A stretch of 5,878 bases of DNA. It comes from Lysobacteraceae bacterium (GTDB lineage Bacteria; Pseudomonadota; Gammaproteobacteria; Xanthomonadales; Xanthomonadaceae). The stretch lies in contig JAIXTZ010000318.1 in the NCBI GenBank assembly GCA_027483745.1, positions 1 through 5,878 on the forward strand, given 5' to 3'. Numbering within the stretch: position 1 is the first letter of the stretch; each line of letters begins with the position of its first letter. Under the pieces are notes generated by a model. That model saw only the letters and a program-made list of their open reading frames with translations. It ran no database searches and was not told the origin of the DNA. Shown here piece after piece: positions 1 through 4,939 of this stretch. Position numbers and translations under genes: made by a program.

Positions 1-107
1 GACACGTCGAGCAGGCGGCCGTCGATGGCGCACGAGCCTTCGTAGTGCAGCTCGGCGTGGGTGACGGAGGCGCGGTGGATCTTGGCTTTCAGCAGGGTGA
101 GCTGCAT
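1..107 (-). CDS. panD: Aspartate 1-decarboxylase PanD, N-terminal part (cut by window edge)
   Basis: PanD decarboxylates L-aspartate to beta-alanine, which PanC joins to pantoate to make pantothenate in the cytoplasm. Only the first 35 codons lie in the window; the 3' part lies beyond position 1. The visible protein begins [20 protein letters not shown] and continues with HYEGSCAID, which I recognise as the conserved PanD start. Gly24-Ser25 is the site where the family's proenzyme cuts itself, leaving the catalytic pyruvoyl group on residue 25, and both residues are present. The ATG at 107-105 is fixed by family conservation, although no good ribosome binding site precedes it. It is the last visible gene of the pan cluster, 97 bases downstream of panC, so it may rely partly on its own promoter. 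The family is about 120-130 residues long, so most of the gene is missing here. The identification is firm despite the short length. Confidence 0.93.
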   Translation of the reverse strand, partial: MQLTLLKAKIHRASVTHAELHYEGSCAIDGRLLDV

Positions 108-136
108 GGGGGCGGTCCGGAGGCGTGAAGGCGCGG

Positions 137-165
137 AGTGTAGGGGCGAGGGGTGGAGCCCGCAA
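137..165 (-). promoter_or_regulatory. Possible sigma-70 promoter for panD
   Basis: On the minus strand, TTGCGG (165-160, three of six consensus bases) is followed after exactly 17 bases by TACACT (142-137, four of six). It lies in the 97-base gap between panC and panD. Transcription would begin around 126-131, leaving a leader of about 20 bases before the panD ATG. No terminator is seen after panC, so this would add to, not replace, read-through from the upstream genes. It is a consensus match only, and chance matches are common. Confidence 0.3.
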
Positions 166-204
166 TCGAACCCACCCTTGCGTACAGCGTCGCCGAAGCG
201 GCGT

Positions 205-1065
205 TCAGCGGGCGTCGACGCCGTCGAAGTCGAGGTTGTCGATCAGGCGCGTGCGGCCAAGGCGCGCGGCGACCAGCCCCAGCAGGCCCGGCTCGCTGCC
301 GCCATCAGGAATGGAGAGGTCGGCGCGGCGGATCGCCACGTAGTCCACCTCGAACCCCGCCGCCGTCAGGCGCTCGACGGCTTCCTGCTCGAGGCCCGCC
401 GGCGGCAGGCCCAGCGCGGTCTGGTCGCGCAGCGTGCGCAGGTTGCGGATGATCTCGACCGCCACGCGGCGCTCGTCCTCCGACAGGTACTGGTTGCGCG
501 AACTCATGGCGAGGCCGTCCGGCTCGCGCACGGTCGGCCCCGGCACGATGTCGATGGCGAAGGCGAGGTCCTTCGTCATGTGCTTGATGACCTGCAACTG
601 CTGGTAATCCTTGCGGCCGAAGATGGCGACGTCCGGATGCACCATGTTGAACAGGCGTGCGACCACGGTGGCGACACCGTCGAAGTGGCCGGGGCGGTGC
701 GCGCCCTCGAGCACGTCCGCAACGCCCGGCACGCGGATGCGCACGGCGGCCTCGGCACCCAGCGGGTACATCGTCTCGACCGAGGGCAGGAACAGCAGGT
801 CGCAGCCCGCCTGCGCGAGCCCGGCGGCATCGGCCTCCGGCGTGCGCGGGTAGCGCGAGAAGTCTTCGTTCGGCCCGAACTGCGTGGGGTTCACGAACAC
901 GCTGGCCACCACCTTGTCGGCGTTCTGCTTCGCGAGCTCGATGAGCGAATGATGCCCGGCGTGCAGGTTGCCCATCGTGGGGACCAGCGCGATGCGATGC
1001 CCCTGATCGCGCCAGCCGGCCAAGTGGGCGCGCAGTTCGGCGACGGTGCGGACGGTGCGGATCAT
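205..1065 (-). CDS. panC: Pantothenate synthetase PanC
   Basis: PanC condenses pantoate and beta-alanine with ATP, through a pantoyl-adenylate intermediate, giving pantothenate, AMP and pyrophosphate in the cytoplasm. The protein is 286 residues, normal for the family. It shows the nucleotidyltransferase fold landmarks: [10 protein letters not shown] at 29-38 (the HIGH-type ATP motif), [13 protein letters not shown] at 57-69, [12 protein letters not shown] at 120-131 for pantoate binding, GRKDYQQLQ at 150-158, and MSSRN at 187-191 (the KMSKS-like loop). The reading frame is open for another 83 codons upstream, but that stretch is arginine-rich out-of-frame panB sequence. The ATG at 1065-1063 gives the conserved N-terminus and overlaps the panB stop codon in an ATGA arrangement. 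This suggests translational coupling, since no clear Shine-Dalgarno sequence precedes it. panD follows after 97 bases. Confidence 0.97.
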   Translation of the reverse strand: MIRTVRTVAELRAHLAGWRDQGHRIALVPTMGNLHAGHHSLIELAKQNADKVVASVFVNPTQFGPNEDFSRYPRTPEADAAGLAQAGCDLLFLPSVETMYPLGAEAAVRIRVPGVADVLEGAHRPGHFDGVATVVARLFNMVHPDVAIFGRKDYQQLQVIKHMTKDLAFAIDIVPGPTVREPDGLAMSSRNQYLSEDERRVAVEIIRNLRTLRDQTALGLPPAGLEQEAVERLTAAGFEVDYVAIRRADLSIPDGGSEPGLLGLVAARLGRTRLIDNLDFDGVDAR

Positions 1066-1886
1066 GCGTAGGCGTGCTCGGGCGCGGGGAAGGTGCGCGA
1101 ACGCACGGCCTCGGCGTAGGCGCGCACGGCGCCCTGCACCGAGCCGCCGTCGGCGAGGAAATTCTTCACGAAGCGGGGCCGCCGGCCGCCACTGACGCCC
1201 AGCAGGTCGTGCAGCACGAGGATCTGGCCGTCGCAAGCCGCGCCGGCGCCGATCCCGATGGTCGGGATCGACAGCTGGCGGGTGATGCTTTCGGCGAGTG
1301 CGGAGGGCACGCATTCGAGCACCAGCGCCGTGGCGCCAGCCGCCTCGACCGCGAGCGCATCCCGCTTGAGCTGTTCGGCCGCGGCGGCCTCGCGGCCCTG
1401 CACCTTGTAGCCACCGAGGCGCAGCACCGACTGCGGCGTCAGGCCGAGGTGAGCGCAGACCGGGATCTCGCGCTCGACGAGGAAGCGGATGGCGTCGAGC
1501 TTCACGCCGGCGCCCTCGATCTTCACCATCCCGGCGTTGCCCTCCTTCAGCATCCGCACGCCGGCGTCGAAGGCGCGCTCGGGTGTCGCATCGGCGCCGA
1601 AGGGCATGTCGGCCACGAGCAGCGCGCTTCGCAGCCCGCGGGACACGGCCCGGCAGTGGTAGACGATCTGGTCGACGGTGACCGGCAGCGTGCTCACCTC
1701 GCCCTGCACCACCATGCCGAGCGAATCGCCCACCAGCACGACATCCACGCCCTCGGCGTCCAGCACCGCAGCGAAGCCGGCGTCATAGGCCGTCATCGCC
1801 ACGATCGGCGTACCGGCGGCCTTCAGGCGGCGCAGCTCGGGGACGGTGACGGACGGGCGCGGCGGGGGCGCGTCGGAGGCGTACAT
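1062..1886 (-). CDS. panB: 3-methyl-2-oxobutanoate hydroxymethyltransferase PanB
   Basis: PanB transfers a hydroxymethyl group from 5,10-methylenetetrahydrofolate to 2-oxoisovalerate, making ketopantoate, the first committed step of pantothenate synthesis. The protein is 274 residues, close to the family norm. Its landmarks fit a (beta/alpha)8 decameric PanB: MTAYD at 31-35, [11 protein letters not shown] at 52-62, ADMPF at 92-96, MVKIEG at 120-125, HLGLTPQSV at 146-154 and LVLECVP at 188-194. By alignment from memory, Asp54, Asp93 and Glu124 match the magnesium ligands of the E. coli enzyme, and Glu191 its catalytic glutamate. The ATG at 1886-1884 was chosen because the upstream 94 open codons are out-of-frame folK sequence. 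There is no obvious Shine-Dalgarno sequence. It starts 31 bases after folK ends and its TGA overlaps the panC ATG. Confidence 0.97.
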   Translation of the reverse strand: MYASDAPPPRPSVTVPELRRLKAAGTPIVAMTAYDAGFAAVLDAEGVDVVLVGDSLGMVVQGEVSTLPVTVDQIVYHCRAVSRGLRSALLVADMPFGADATPERAFDAGVRMLKEGNAGMVKIEGAGVKLDAIRFLVEREIPVCAHLGLTPQSVLRLGGYKVQGREAAAAEQLKRDALAVEAAGATALVLECVPSALAESITRQLSIPTIGIGAGAACDGQILVLHDLLGVSGGRRPRFVKNFLADGGSVQGAVRAYAEAVRSRTFPAPEHAYA

Positions 1887-1917
1887 GCGGAGGCGGTGGC
1901 CGGTCGCGAACGGGCGC

Positions 1918-2409
1918 TTAAGGTATCGCCTCGATGCCCGTGCGATCCAGCGCATCGGCCATCGCCCCCAAACGGCCGAAACCCGGGAGCGCAAGATCGG
2001 GGGCGATCTCGGCCCAAGGCACCAGCACGAAGGCCCGCTCAGCAAAGCGCGGATGCGGCAACTGCAGCGCCGGGGTGTCGAGCACGACACCGTCCATCGC
2101 CAGCAGGTCGAGGTCCAGCGTGCGCGGCCCCCAGCGCTGCTCGCGGGCGCGGTCGCGACCATGGGCACGCTCAGTCGCCTGGAGTGCGGCCAGCAAGTCG
2201 AGGGGCGGCAGCGTCGTGGTCAATCCGGCCACGGCATTGATGAACGCGGGCTGGTCGGTCACCCCCCAGGCCGGAGTGCGGTAGCGGCGCGACACGCGAA
2301 CGACATCGATGCCATCGGCCGCCCCCAGCATCGCCAAGGCGGAGGAAAAGCATGCGGACACGTCACCCACATTGCCGCCGAGCCCCACCCACGCCCTCCG
2401 GGCCGTCAT
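1918..2409 (-). CDS. folK: 2-amino-4-hydroxy-6-hydroxymethyldihydropteridine pyrophosphokinase (HPPK) FolK
   Basis: FolK transfers pyrophosphate from ATP to 6-hydroxymethyl-7,8-dihydropterin, the step before dihydropteroate synthase in folate synthesis. The 163-residue protein is a typical single-domain HPPK. It shows [10 protein letters not shown] at 7-16, the YRTPAWG segment at 43-49 followed by the F-I-N-A-V strand at 56-60, [12 protein letters not shown] at 92-103 with Asp99 and Asp101 as the magnesium-binding pair, and [12 protein letters not shown] at 118-129. The start ATG at 2409-2407 overlaps the TGA of pcnB as ATGA. An AGGAG sits at 2427-2423 inside the pcnB tail, 13 bases before the start, a rather long spacing, so coupling to pcnB translation is likely. 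Its stop is 31 bases upstream of panB. Folate made through this enzyme is the cosubstrate of PanB. Confidence 0.96.
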   Translation of the reverse strand: MTARRAWVGLGGNVGDVSACFSSALAMLGAADGIDVVRVSRRYRTPAWGVTDQPAFINAVAGLTTTLPPLDLLAALQATERAHGRDRAREQRWGPRTLDLDLLAMDGVVLDTPALQLPHPRFAERAFVLVPWAEIAPDLALPGFGRLGAMADALDRTGIEAIP

Positions 2410-3776
2410 GCGGGCGCGCCGGCTCCTGGACCGCCGCCGCGCCGAGGCCTGCGTCGACGGCGACGGCGCGGACCGCTGTCCGCCGGCGCGCCGTCGACGA
2501 GCGCATCACCCTCACCCGACTCGTCGAGACCCAGCGCGCCGTGCTCGAGCGCTTCCGAGAGGACGTCCGGAGCCTGCAGCTGTGCCTCGCGCCAGAACAG
2601 GAGATCAGCAGCGAGCTCCGGAGCGACCTTGGCGCGAAGCTCGAGGAAATCGAAGGCGGCGCGGAAGCGCGGATGCGCCAGCGTGCGGAAGACCCGCTTC
2701 TTCTGGCGCAGCGCGAAGCGCGGCTGAAGCATCCAAATCTCCTGCATCGGCAGCGAGAAACGCCGTGGCAGCGCGATGCGATGCGCCTGGTGGAGCGTCA
2801 CGCGGTCGGCCGCACGCTGCTGGGCCACCGCCGGCTCGAGGCCTTGCGCCTGCAGGCGCGCGAGCTCACGGCAGTACGCCGGCCACAGAAGCACGGCATA
2901 GAGGAACGCGGGCGTGACCGGCTTGTCCTCCGCAATCCGCTTGTCGGTGTTGCGCAGGCCGTCGAGCACCATCGAACGCAGCAGGCCGCTTCGGTTGGTG
3001 CGCAGCGCCTCCGCCGTTTCCGGCAGCACGGCCGGCAACAGCTGGTGGGCCTCCAGGCCGAGGAAACTCGCCTCACCGTGCCCGGCAAGGAACAGCTTCA
3101 GCGATTCGTCGAACAGTCGCGCAGGCGCCGCACCGGCGAGCAGCGGCGCCAGTGCAGGCATCGGCATCGCCGCGCTGTCGTCGATGGTGAATTCGAGCTT
3201 CGCGGCGAGGCGAACGGCGCGCAGCATGCGCACCGGGTCCTCTCGGTAGCGCGTCTCCGGGTCGCCGATCAGCTTCAAACGTCGCGCGAGCACGTCCTCG
3301 TAGCCGCCGACGTAGTCACGCACCGAGAAATCCTCGATGGCGTAGTACAGGGCGTTCGCGGTGAAGTCCCGACGCACCGCGTCGTCCTCGATGGTGCCGT
3401 AGACGTTGTCGCGCACGACGCGGCCACCGTCTTCCGTTTCGCGATCGCCACTGCCGTCGTCGTCGTTCGCGCGGAACGTCGCGACCTCAATGATTTCCCG
3501 GCCGTACACCACGTGCGCAAGCCGGAAACGGCGGCCGATGAGCCGGCAGTTGCGAAACACGTCGCGGACCTGTTCCGGCGTGGCGTCGGTGGCGACATCG
3601 AAATCCTTCGGCTGACGGCCGGCGAGAAGGTCACGCACGGCGCCTCCCACCAGGTAGCCCTTGAAACCGGCGTCGCGGAGCCCGTAGAGCACCTTCAGGG
3701 CGGCGGAGCTGATGTTCCTGCGCGAGATGGGATGGGCCTCGCGGGGAATCACCAGGGGCGCGACGGGTTCGGACAT
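2406..3776 (-). CDS. pcnB: Poly(A) polymerase I PcnB
   Basis: PcnB adds 3' poly(A) tails to RNA, marking it for exonucleolytic decay. From the chosen start it has 456 residues. The class II nucleotidyltransferase head shows LVGGAVRDLL at 42-51 and KDFDVATDATPEQV at 57-70, with Asp58 and Asp60 as the likely catalytic pair. LIGRRFRLAHV at 79-89 fits the signature that separates bacterial poly(A) polymerases from CCA-adding enzymes. RRDFTANALYY (135-145) and GDPETRYREDPVRMLRA (171-187) follow. The C-terminus is a Gly/Arg tail with seven arginines in a row, common in this family and probably RNA-binding. An ATG at 3821 would add 15 residues, but it lies only about 8 bases from the predicted transcription start. 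The ATG at 3776 gives an N-terminus that reaches the conserved VIPRE.H.ISR segment, so I prefer it. The TGA overlaps folK. Confidence 0.95.
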   Translation of the reverse strand: MSEPVAPLVIPREAHPISRRNISSAALKVLYGLRDAGFKGYLVGGAVRDLLAGRQPKDFDVATDATPEQVRDVFRNCRLIGRRFRLAHVVYGREIIEVATFRANDDDGSGDRETEDGGRVVRDNVYGTIEDDAVRRDFTANALYYAIEDFSVRDYVGGYEDVLARRLKLIGDPETRYREDPVRMLRAVRLAAKLEFTIDDSAAMPMPALAPLLAGAAPARLFDESLKLFLAGHGEASFLGLEAHQLLPAVLPETAEALRTNRSGLLRSMVLDGLRNTDKRIAEDKPVTPAFLYAVLLWPAYCRELARLQAQGLEPAVAQQRAADRVTLHQAHRIALPRRFSLPMQEIWMLQPRFALRQKKRVFRTLAHPRFRAAFDFLELRAKVAPELAADLLFWREAQLQAPDVLSEALEHGALGLDESGEGDALVDGAPADSGPRRRRRRRPRRGGGPGAGAPA

Positions 3777-3811
3777 GGGGCGGGAGGTTTCCAAAAAGGC
3801 GCCAGAAAGGC

Positions 3812-3840
3812 TGGAGAACATGAAGCTAATCCGTTATCCT
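3812..3840 (+). promoter_or_regulatory. Candidate sigma-70 promoter for tRNA-Glu
   Basis: On the plus strand, TGGAGA (3812-3817, four of six consensus bases) is followed by a 17-base spacer and TATCCT (3835-3840, four of six). Transcription would begin near 3847, giving a precursor leader of about 23 bases before the mature tRNA 5' end at 3870, suitable for RNase P trimming. The bases just after the -10 (ACCGGAC) are GC-rich, as in many stable-RNA promoters under stringent control; that regulation is inference. Confidence 0.4.
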
Positions 3841-3864
3841 ACCGGACTCGCAGGACGCGACCAA
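3836..3864 (-). promoter_or_regulatory. Candidate sigma-70 promoter for the pcnB-folK-pan transcript
   Basis: On the minus strand, TTGGTC (3864-3859, three of six consensus bases) is followed by a 17-base spacer and TAGGAT (3841-3836, four of six). It lies upstream of pcnB and just outside the divergent tRNA gene. Transcription would begin near 3828-3830, leaving a leader of roughly 50 bases to the preferred pcnB ATG at 3776. The -10 overlaps, on the other strand, the candidate -10 of the tRNA gene. Confidence 0.45.
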
Positions 3865-3869
3865 CCAAT

Positions 3870-3945
3870 GCTCCCTTCGTCTAGAGGCCTAGGACGTGGC
3901 CCTCTCAAGGCTAAAACACGGGTTCGAATCCCGTAGGGAGCGCCA
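3870..3945 (+). tRNA. tRNA-Glu (anticodon CTC, reads GAG)
   Basis: This 76-base gene folds into a complete cloverleaf. The acceptor stem is GCTCCCT (3870-3876) with AGGGAGC (3935-3941), seven Watson-Crick pairs. The D arm begins GTCT at 3879. The anticodon stem TGGCC (3897-3901) pairs with GGCTA (3909-3913), with one G-U pair. The loop CTCTCAA (3902-3908) carries anticodon CTC at 3904-3906. The T stem ACGGG/CCCGT (3918-3922, 3930-3934) encloses TTCGAAT. The discriminator base is G3942, and CCA is encoded at 3943-3945. The body closely matches the E. coli tRNA-Glu as I remember it, except that E. coli uses anticodon TTC. CTC pairs only with GAG, expected to be the dominant Glu codon in such a GC-rich genome. 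It is followed by a strong terminator. Confidence 0.97.
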
Positions 3946-3950
3946 ATTCC

Positions 3951-3982
3951 ACGAGGCCCGGCAATGCCGGGCTTCGTTTTTT
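3951..3982 (+). terminator. Intrinsic terminator of tRNA-Glu
   Basis: ACGAGGCCCGGC (3951-3962) and GCCGGGCTTCGT (3966-3977) form a 12-base-pair hairpin with one G-U pair and an AAT loop. A run of six T at 3977-3982 closes the stem and follows it. It begins five bases after the tRNA CCA end and should separate the tRNA transcript from fdxA. Confidence 0.9.
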
Positions 3983-4047
3983 CCGGGTCCACGCCATCGG
4001 CGACGCCGCGGCGCTACCCTATTGGTCTCCCGAACCTCGCCAACGCC

Positions 4048-4371
4048 ATGCCCTTCGTCGTCACCGAGAACTGCATCAAGTGCAAGTACACCGATTGCGT
4101 CGAGGTCTGCCCTGTGGATTGCTTCCACGAGGGCCCGAACTTCCTCGTCATCGACCCGGACGAGTGCATCGACTGCACGCTGTGCGAGCCGGAATGCCCG
4201 GCGAAAGCAATCTATCCCGAAGACGATGTGCCGGCGGGGCAGGAAGGATTGATCGCGCTGAACAGGGAGCTGGCCGCGCAGTGGCCGGTCCTCACCACGC
4301 GCAAGGACCCGCTGCCCGACGCCGCCGAGTGGGACGGCAAGCCGGACAAGCTGCCGCTGCTGCAACGCTGA
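4048..4371 (+). CDS. fdxA: 7Fe ferredoxin FdxA ([3Fe-4S][4Fe-4S])
   Basis: This is a small cytoplasmic electron carrier with one [3Fe-4S] and one [4Fe-4S] cluster. The 107-residue protein is close to Azotobacter ferredoxin I along its whole length, judged from memory. By that comparison Cys9, Cys17 and Cys50 hold the [3Fe-4S] cluster and Cys21, Cys40, Cys43 and Cys46 the [4Fe-4S] cluster. Cys12 and Cys25 are the extra non-ligand cysteines also found in that family. The motifs [18 protein letters not shown] (9-26) and [14 protein letters not shown] (38-51) are intact, and the C-terminal extension ending in [13 protein letters not shown] is typical. The ATG at 4048 gives MPFVVTENC, the standard N-terminus; an in-frame ATG at 3964 lies within the tRNA terminator and is rejected. 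I see no clear Shine-Dalgarno sequence or strong promoter in the 65 bases after the terminator. It stands alone, convergent with bamC. Its redox partner is unknown. Confidence 0.95.
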   Translation: MPFVVTENCIKCKYTDCVEVCPVDCFHEGPNFLVIDPDECIDCTLCEPECPAKAIYPEDDVPAGQEGLIALNRELAAQWPVLTTRKDPLPDAAEWDGKPDKLPLLQR

Positions 4372-4378
4372 GCGGCGT

Positions 4379-4395
4379 GCGCCCCGAAGGGGCGC
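4379..4395. terminator. Hairpin between convergent fdxA and bamC
   Basis: GCGCCCC (4379-4385) and GGGGCGC (4389-4395) form a perfect 7-base-pair stem with a GAA loop. It lies 7 bases after the fdxA stop and 18 bases beyond the bamC stop. Neither side has a T run, so it is not a standard intrinsic terminator. It could stabilise 3' ends or help stop transcription in both directions. Confidence 0.35.
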
Positions 4396-4413
4396 GACAC
4401 CTACCGAAGCACG

Positions 4414-4923
4414 TTACTGGAGGCGGGCCTGCAGCAGGCCCAGCAGTTCGCCCGCCGCGCCACCCGTTACCGGCGTACCCTCCGGCGTAATGGCGTCGAC
4501 GCGCACGGATTCGCCACGCGCCCCGAGTCGCACGAGAAAACTCTCGCCGCGGAACGCCACTTCGTAGCTGTTCAGCGCCGCAACCGGCGTCGAGGTCGCG
4601 CCGTCGATGCGAGCGAGGGCAAGCCCCACGCGACGGAAGGCGTTCTCGGCCGTGTCGTTGACCTCGAAGCTGCTCGCCGCACCAAAGGCCGCGGGCGGCG
4701 CCTCGCCGGGCGTCGCCGCGCCCGCCGTGGCGGGTGGGATCTGCAGTGCCGCACTGGACGACGGCAGGACGAGATCGGGCGGAACCTCCAGCGGCCGGCT
4801 CTCGCGGCTCTCGCGGTACGGGGCCTCCTTGCCGCGGAAGAACGAGCAGCCGGACAAGGCGACGAGCGCCACGGTGGCGACAGCGCCAAGAATCAGCGGA
4901 CGCTTCAGGGAGGACAGGGGCAT
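4414..4923 (-). CDS. bamC: BamC-like outer-membrane assembly lipoprotein (short form)
   Basis: BamC (NlpB/DapX) is a lipoprotein of the BAM complex, which inserts beta-barrel proteins into the outer membrane. The 169-residue product has a signal peptide with a hydrophobic core at 10-23 and lipobox LSGC at 23-26. The residue after Cys26 is Ser, consistent with outer-membrane sorting. RPLEVPPDLVLP (43-54) matches the BamC N-terminal segment that binds BamD in E. coli. After an Ala/Pro linker, residues from about 85 to 169 resemble one helix-grip domain, including FRRVGLALARI at 96-106 and a closing GELLGLLQARLQ. E. coli BamC has about 344 residues and two such domains, so this is a short form. 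Of three in-frame ATGs (4989, 4929, 4923), only 4923 has a well-spaced ribosome binding site. It lies 16 bases after dapA, the gene order known from E. coli. I am sure of the lipoprotein and fairly sure of the BamC assignment. Confidence 0.82.
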   Translation of the reverse strand: MPLSSLKRPLILGAVATVALVALSGCSFFRGKEAPYRESRESRPLEVPPDLVLPSSSAALQIPPATAGAATPGEAPPAAFGAASSFEVNDTAENAFRRVGLALARIDGATSTPVAALNSYEVAFRGESFLVRLGARGESVRVDAITPEGTPVTGGAAGELLGLLQARLQ

Positions 4924-4929
4924 GGGCAT

Positions 4930-4935
4930 CTCCAA
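4930..4935 (-). promoter_or_regulatory. Ribosome binding site that decides the bamC start
   Basis: TTGGAG (4935-4930 on the minus strand) abuts the ATG at 4929 with no spacing but lies 6 bases before the ATG at 4923. The normal spacing favours the start at 4923. The site sits in the 16-base gap after the dapA stop codon. Confidence 0.6.
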
Positions 4936-4939
4936 GGAA

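Noticed and set aside
152..173. tRNA 3'-end-like string (TTCGATT loop flanked by G/C) on the minus strand between panC and panD
   Set aside because: The flanking bases cannot form a T stem, and no acceptor or anticodon arm is present, so neither a tRNA nor a clear remnant is supported.
191..203. CGCCG-AAG-CGGCG hairpin just after the panC stop
   Set aside because: It has only five base pairs and no T run on the coding strand; such short GC stems are frequent in this composition.
1066..1314. 83-codon N-terminal extension of panC
   Set aside because: It is out-of-frame panB sequence, very Arg-rich; the ATG at 1065 gives the conserved family N-terminus.
1887..2168. 94-codon N-terminal extension of panB
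   Set aside because: It lies within folK in another frame and resembles no PanB sequence.
2406..3776. pcnB as a CCA-adding enzyme
   Set aside because: The LIGRRFRLAHV signature and the Arg-rich tail fit poly(A) polymerase, and the pcnB-folK order is typical. Biochemical proof would still be needed.
61..3884. Three long plus-strand open frames (61-1071, 1074-2240, 2352-3884) opposite the pan, folK and pcnB genes
   Set aside because: They are antisense to well-recognised genes, have low-complexity Arg/Ala/His-rich translations, and arise because GC-rich codons rarely give stops on the opposite strand.
3870..3945. tRNA-Glu as an integration site for a mobile element
   Set aside because: No second copy of the tRNA 3' end and no integrase or foreign-looking DNA is seen; housekeeping genes flank it on both sides.
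3964..4047. In-frame ATG at 3964 as an earlier fdxA start
   Set aside because: It lies in the loop of the tRNA terminator and would add 28 residues absent from the ferredoxin family.
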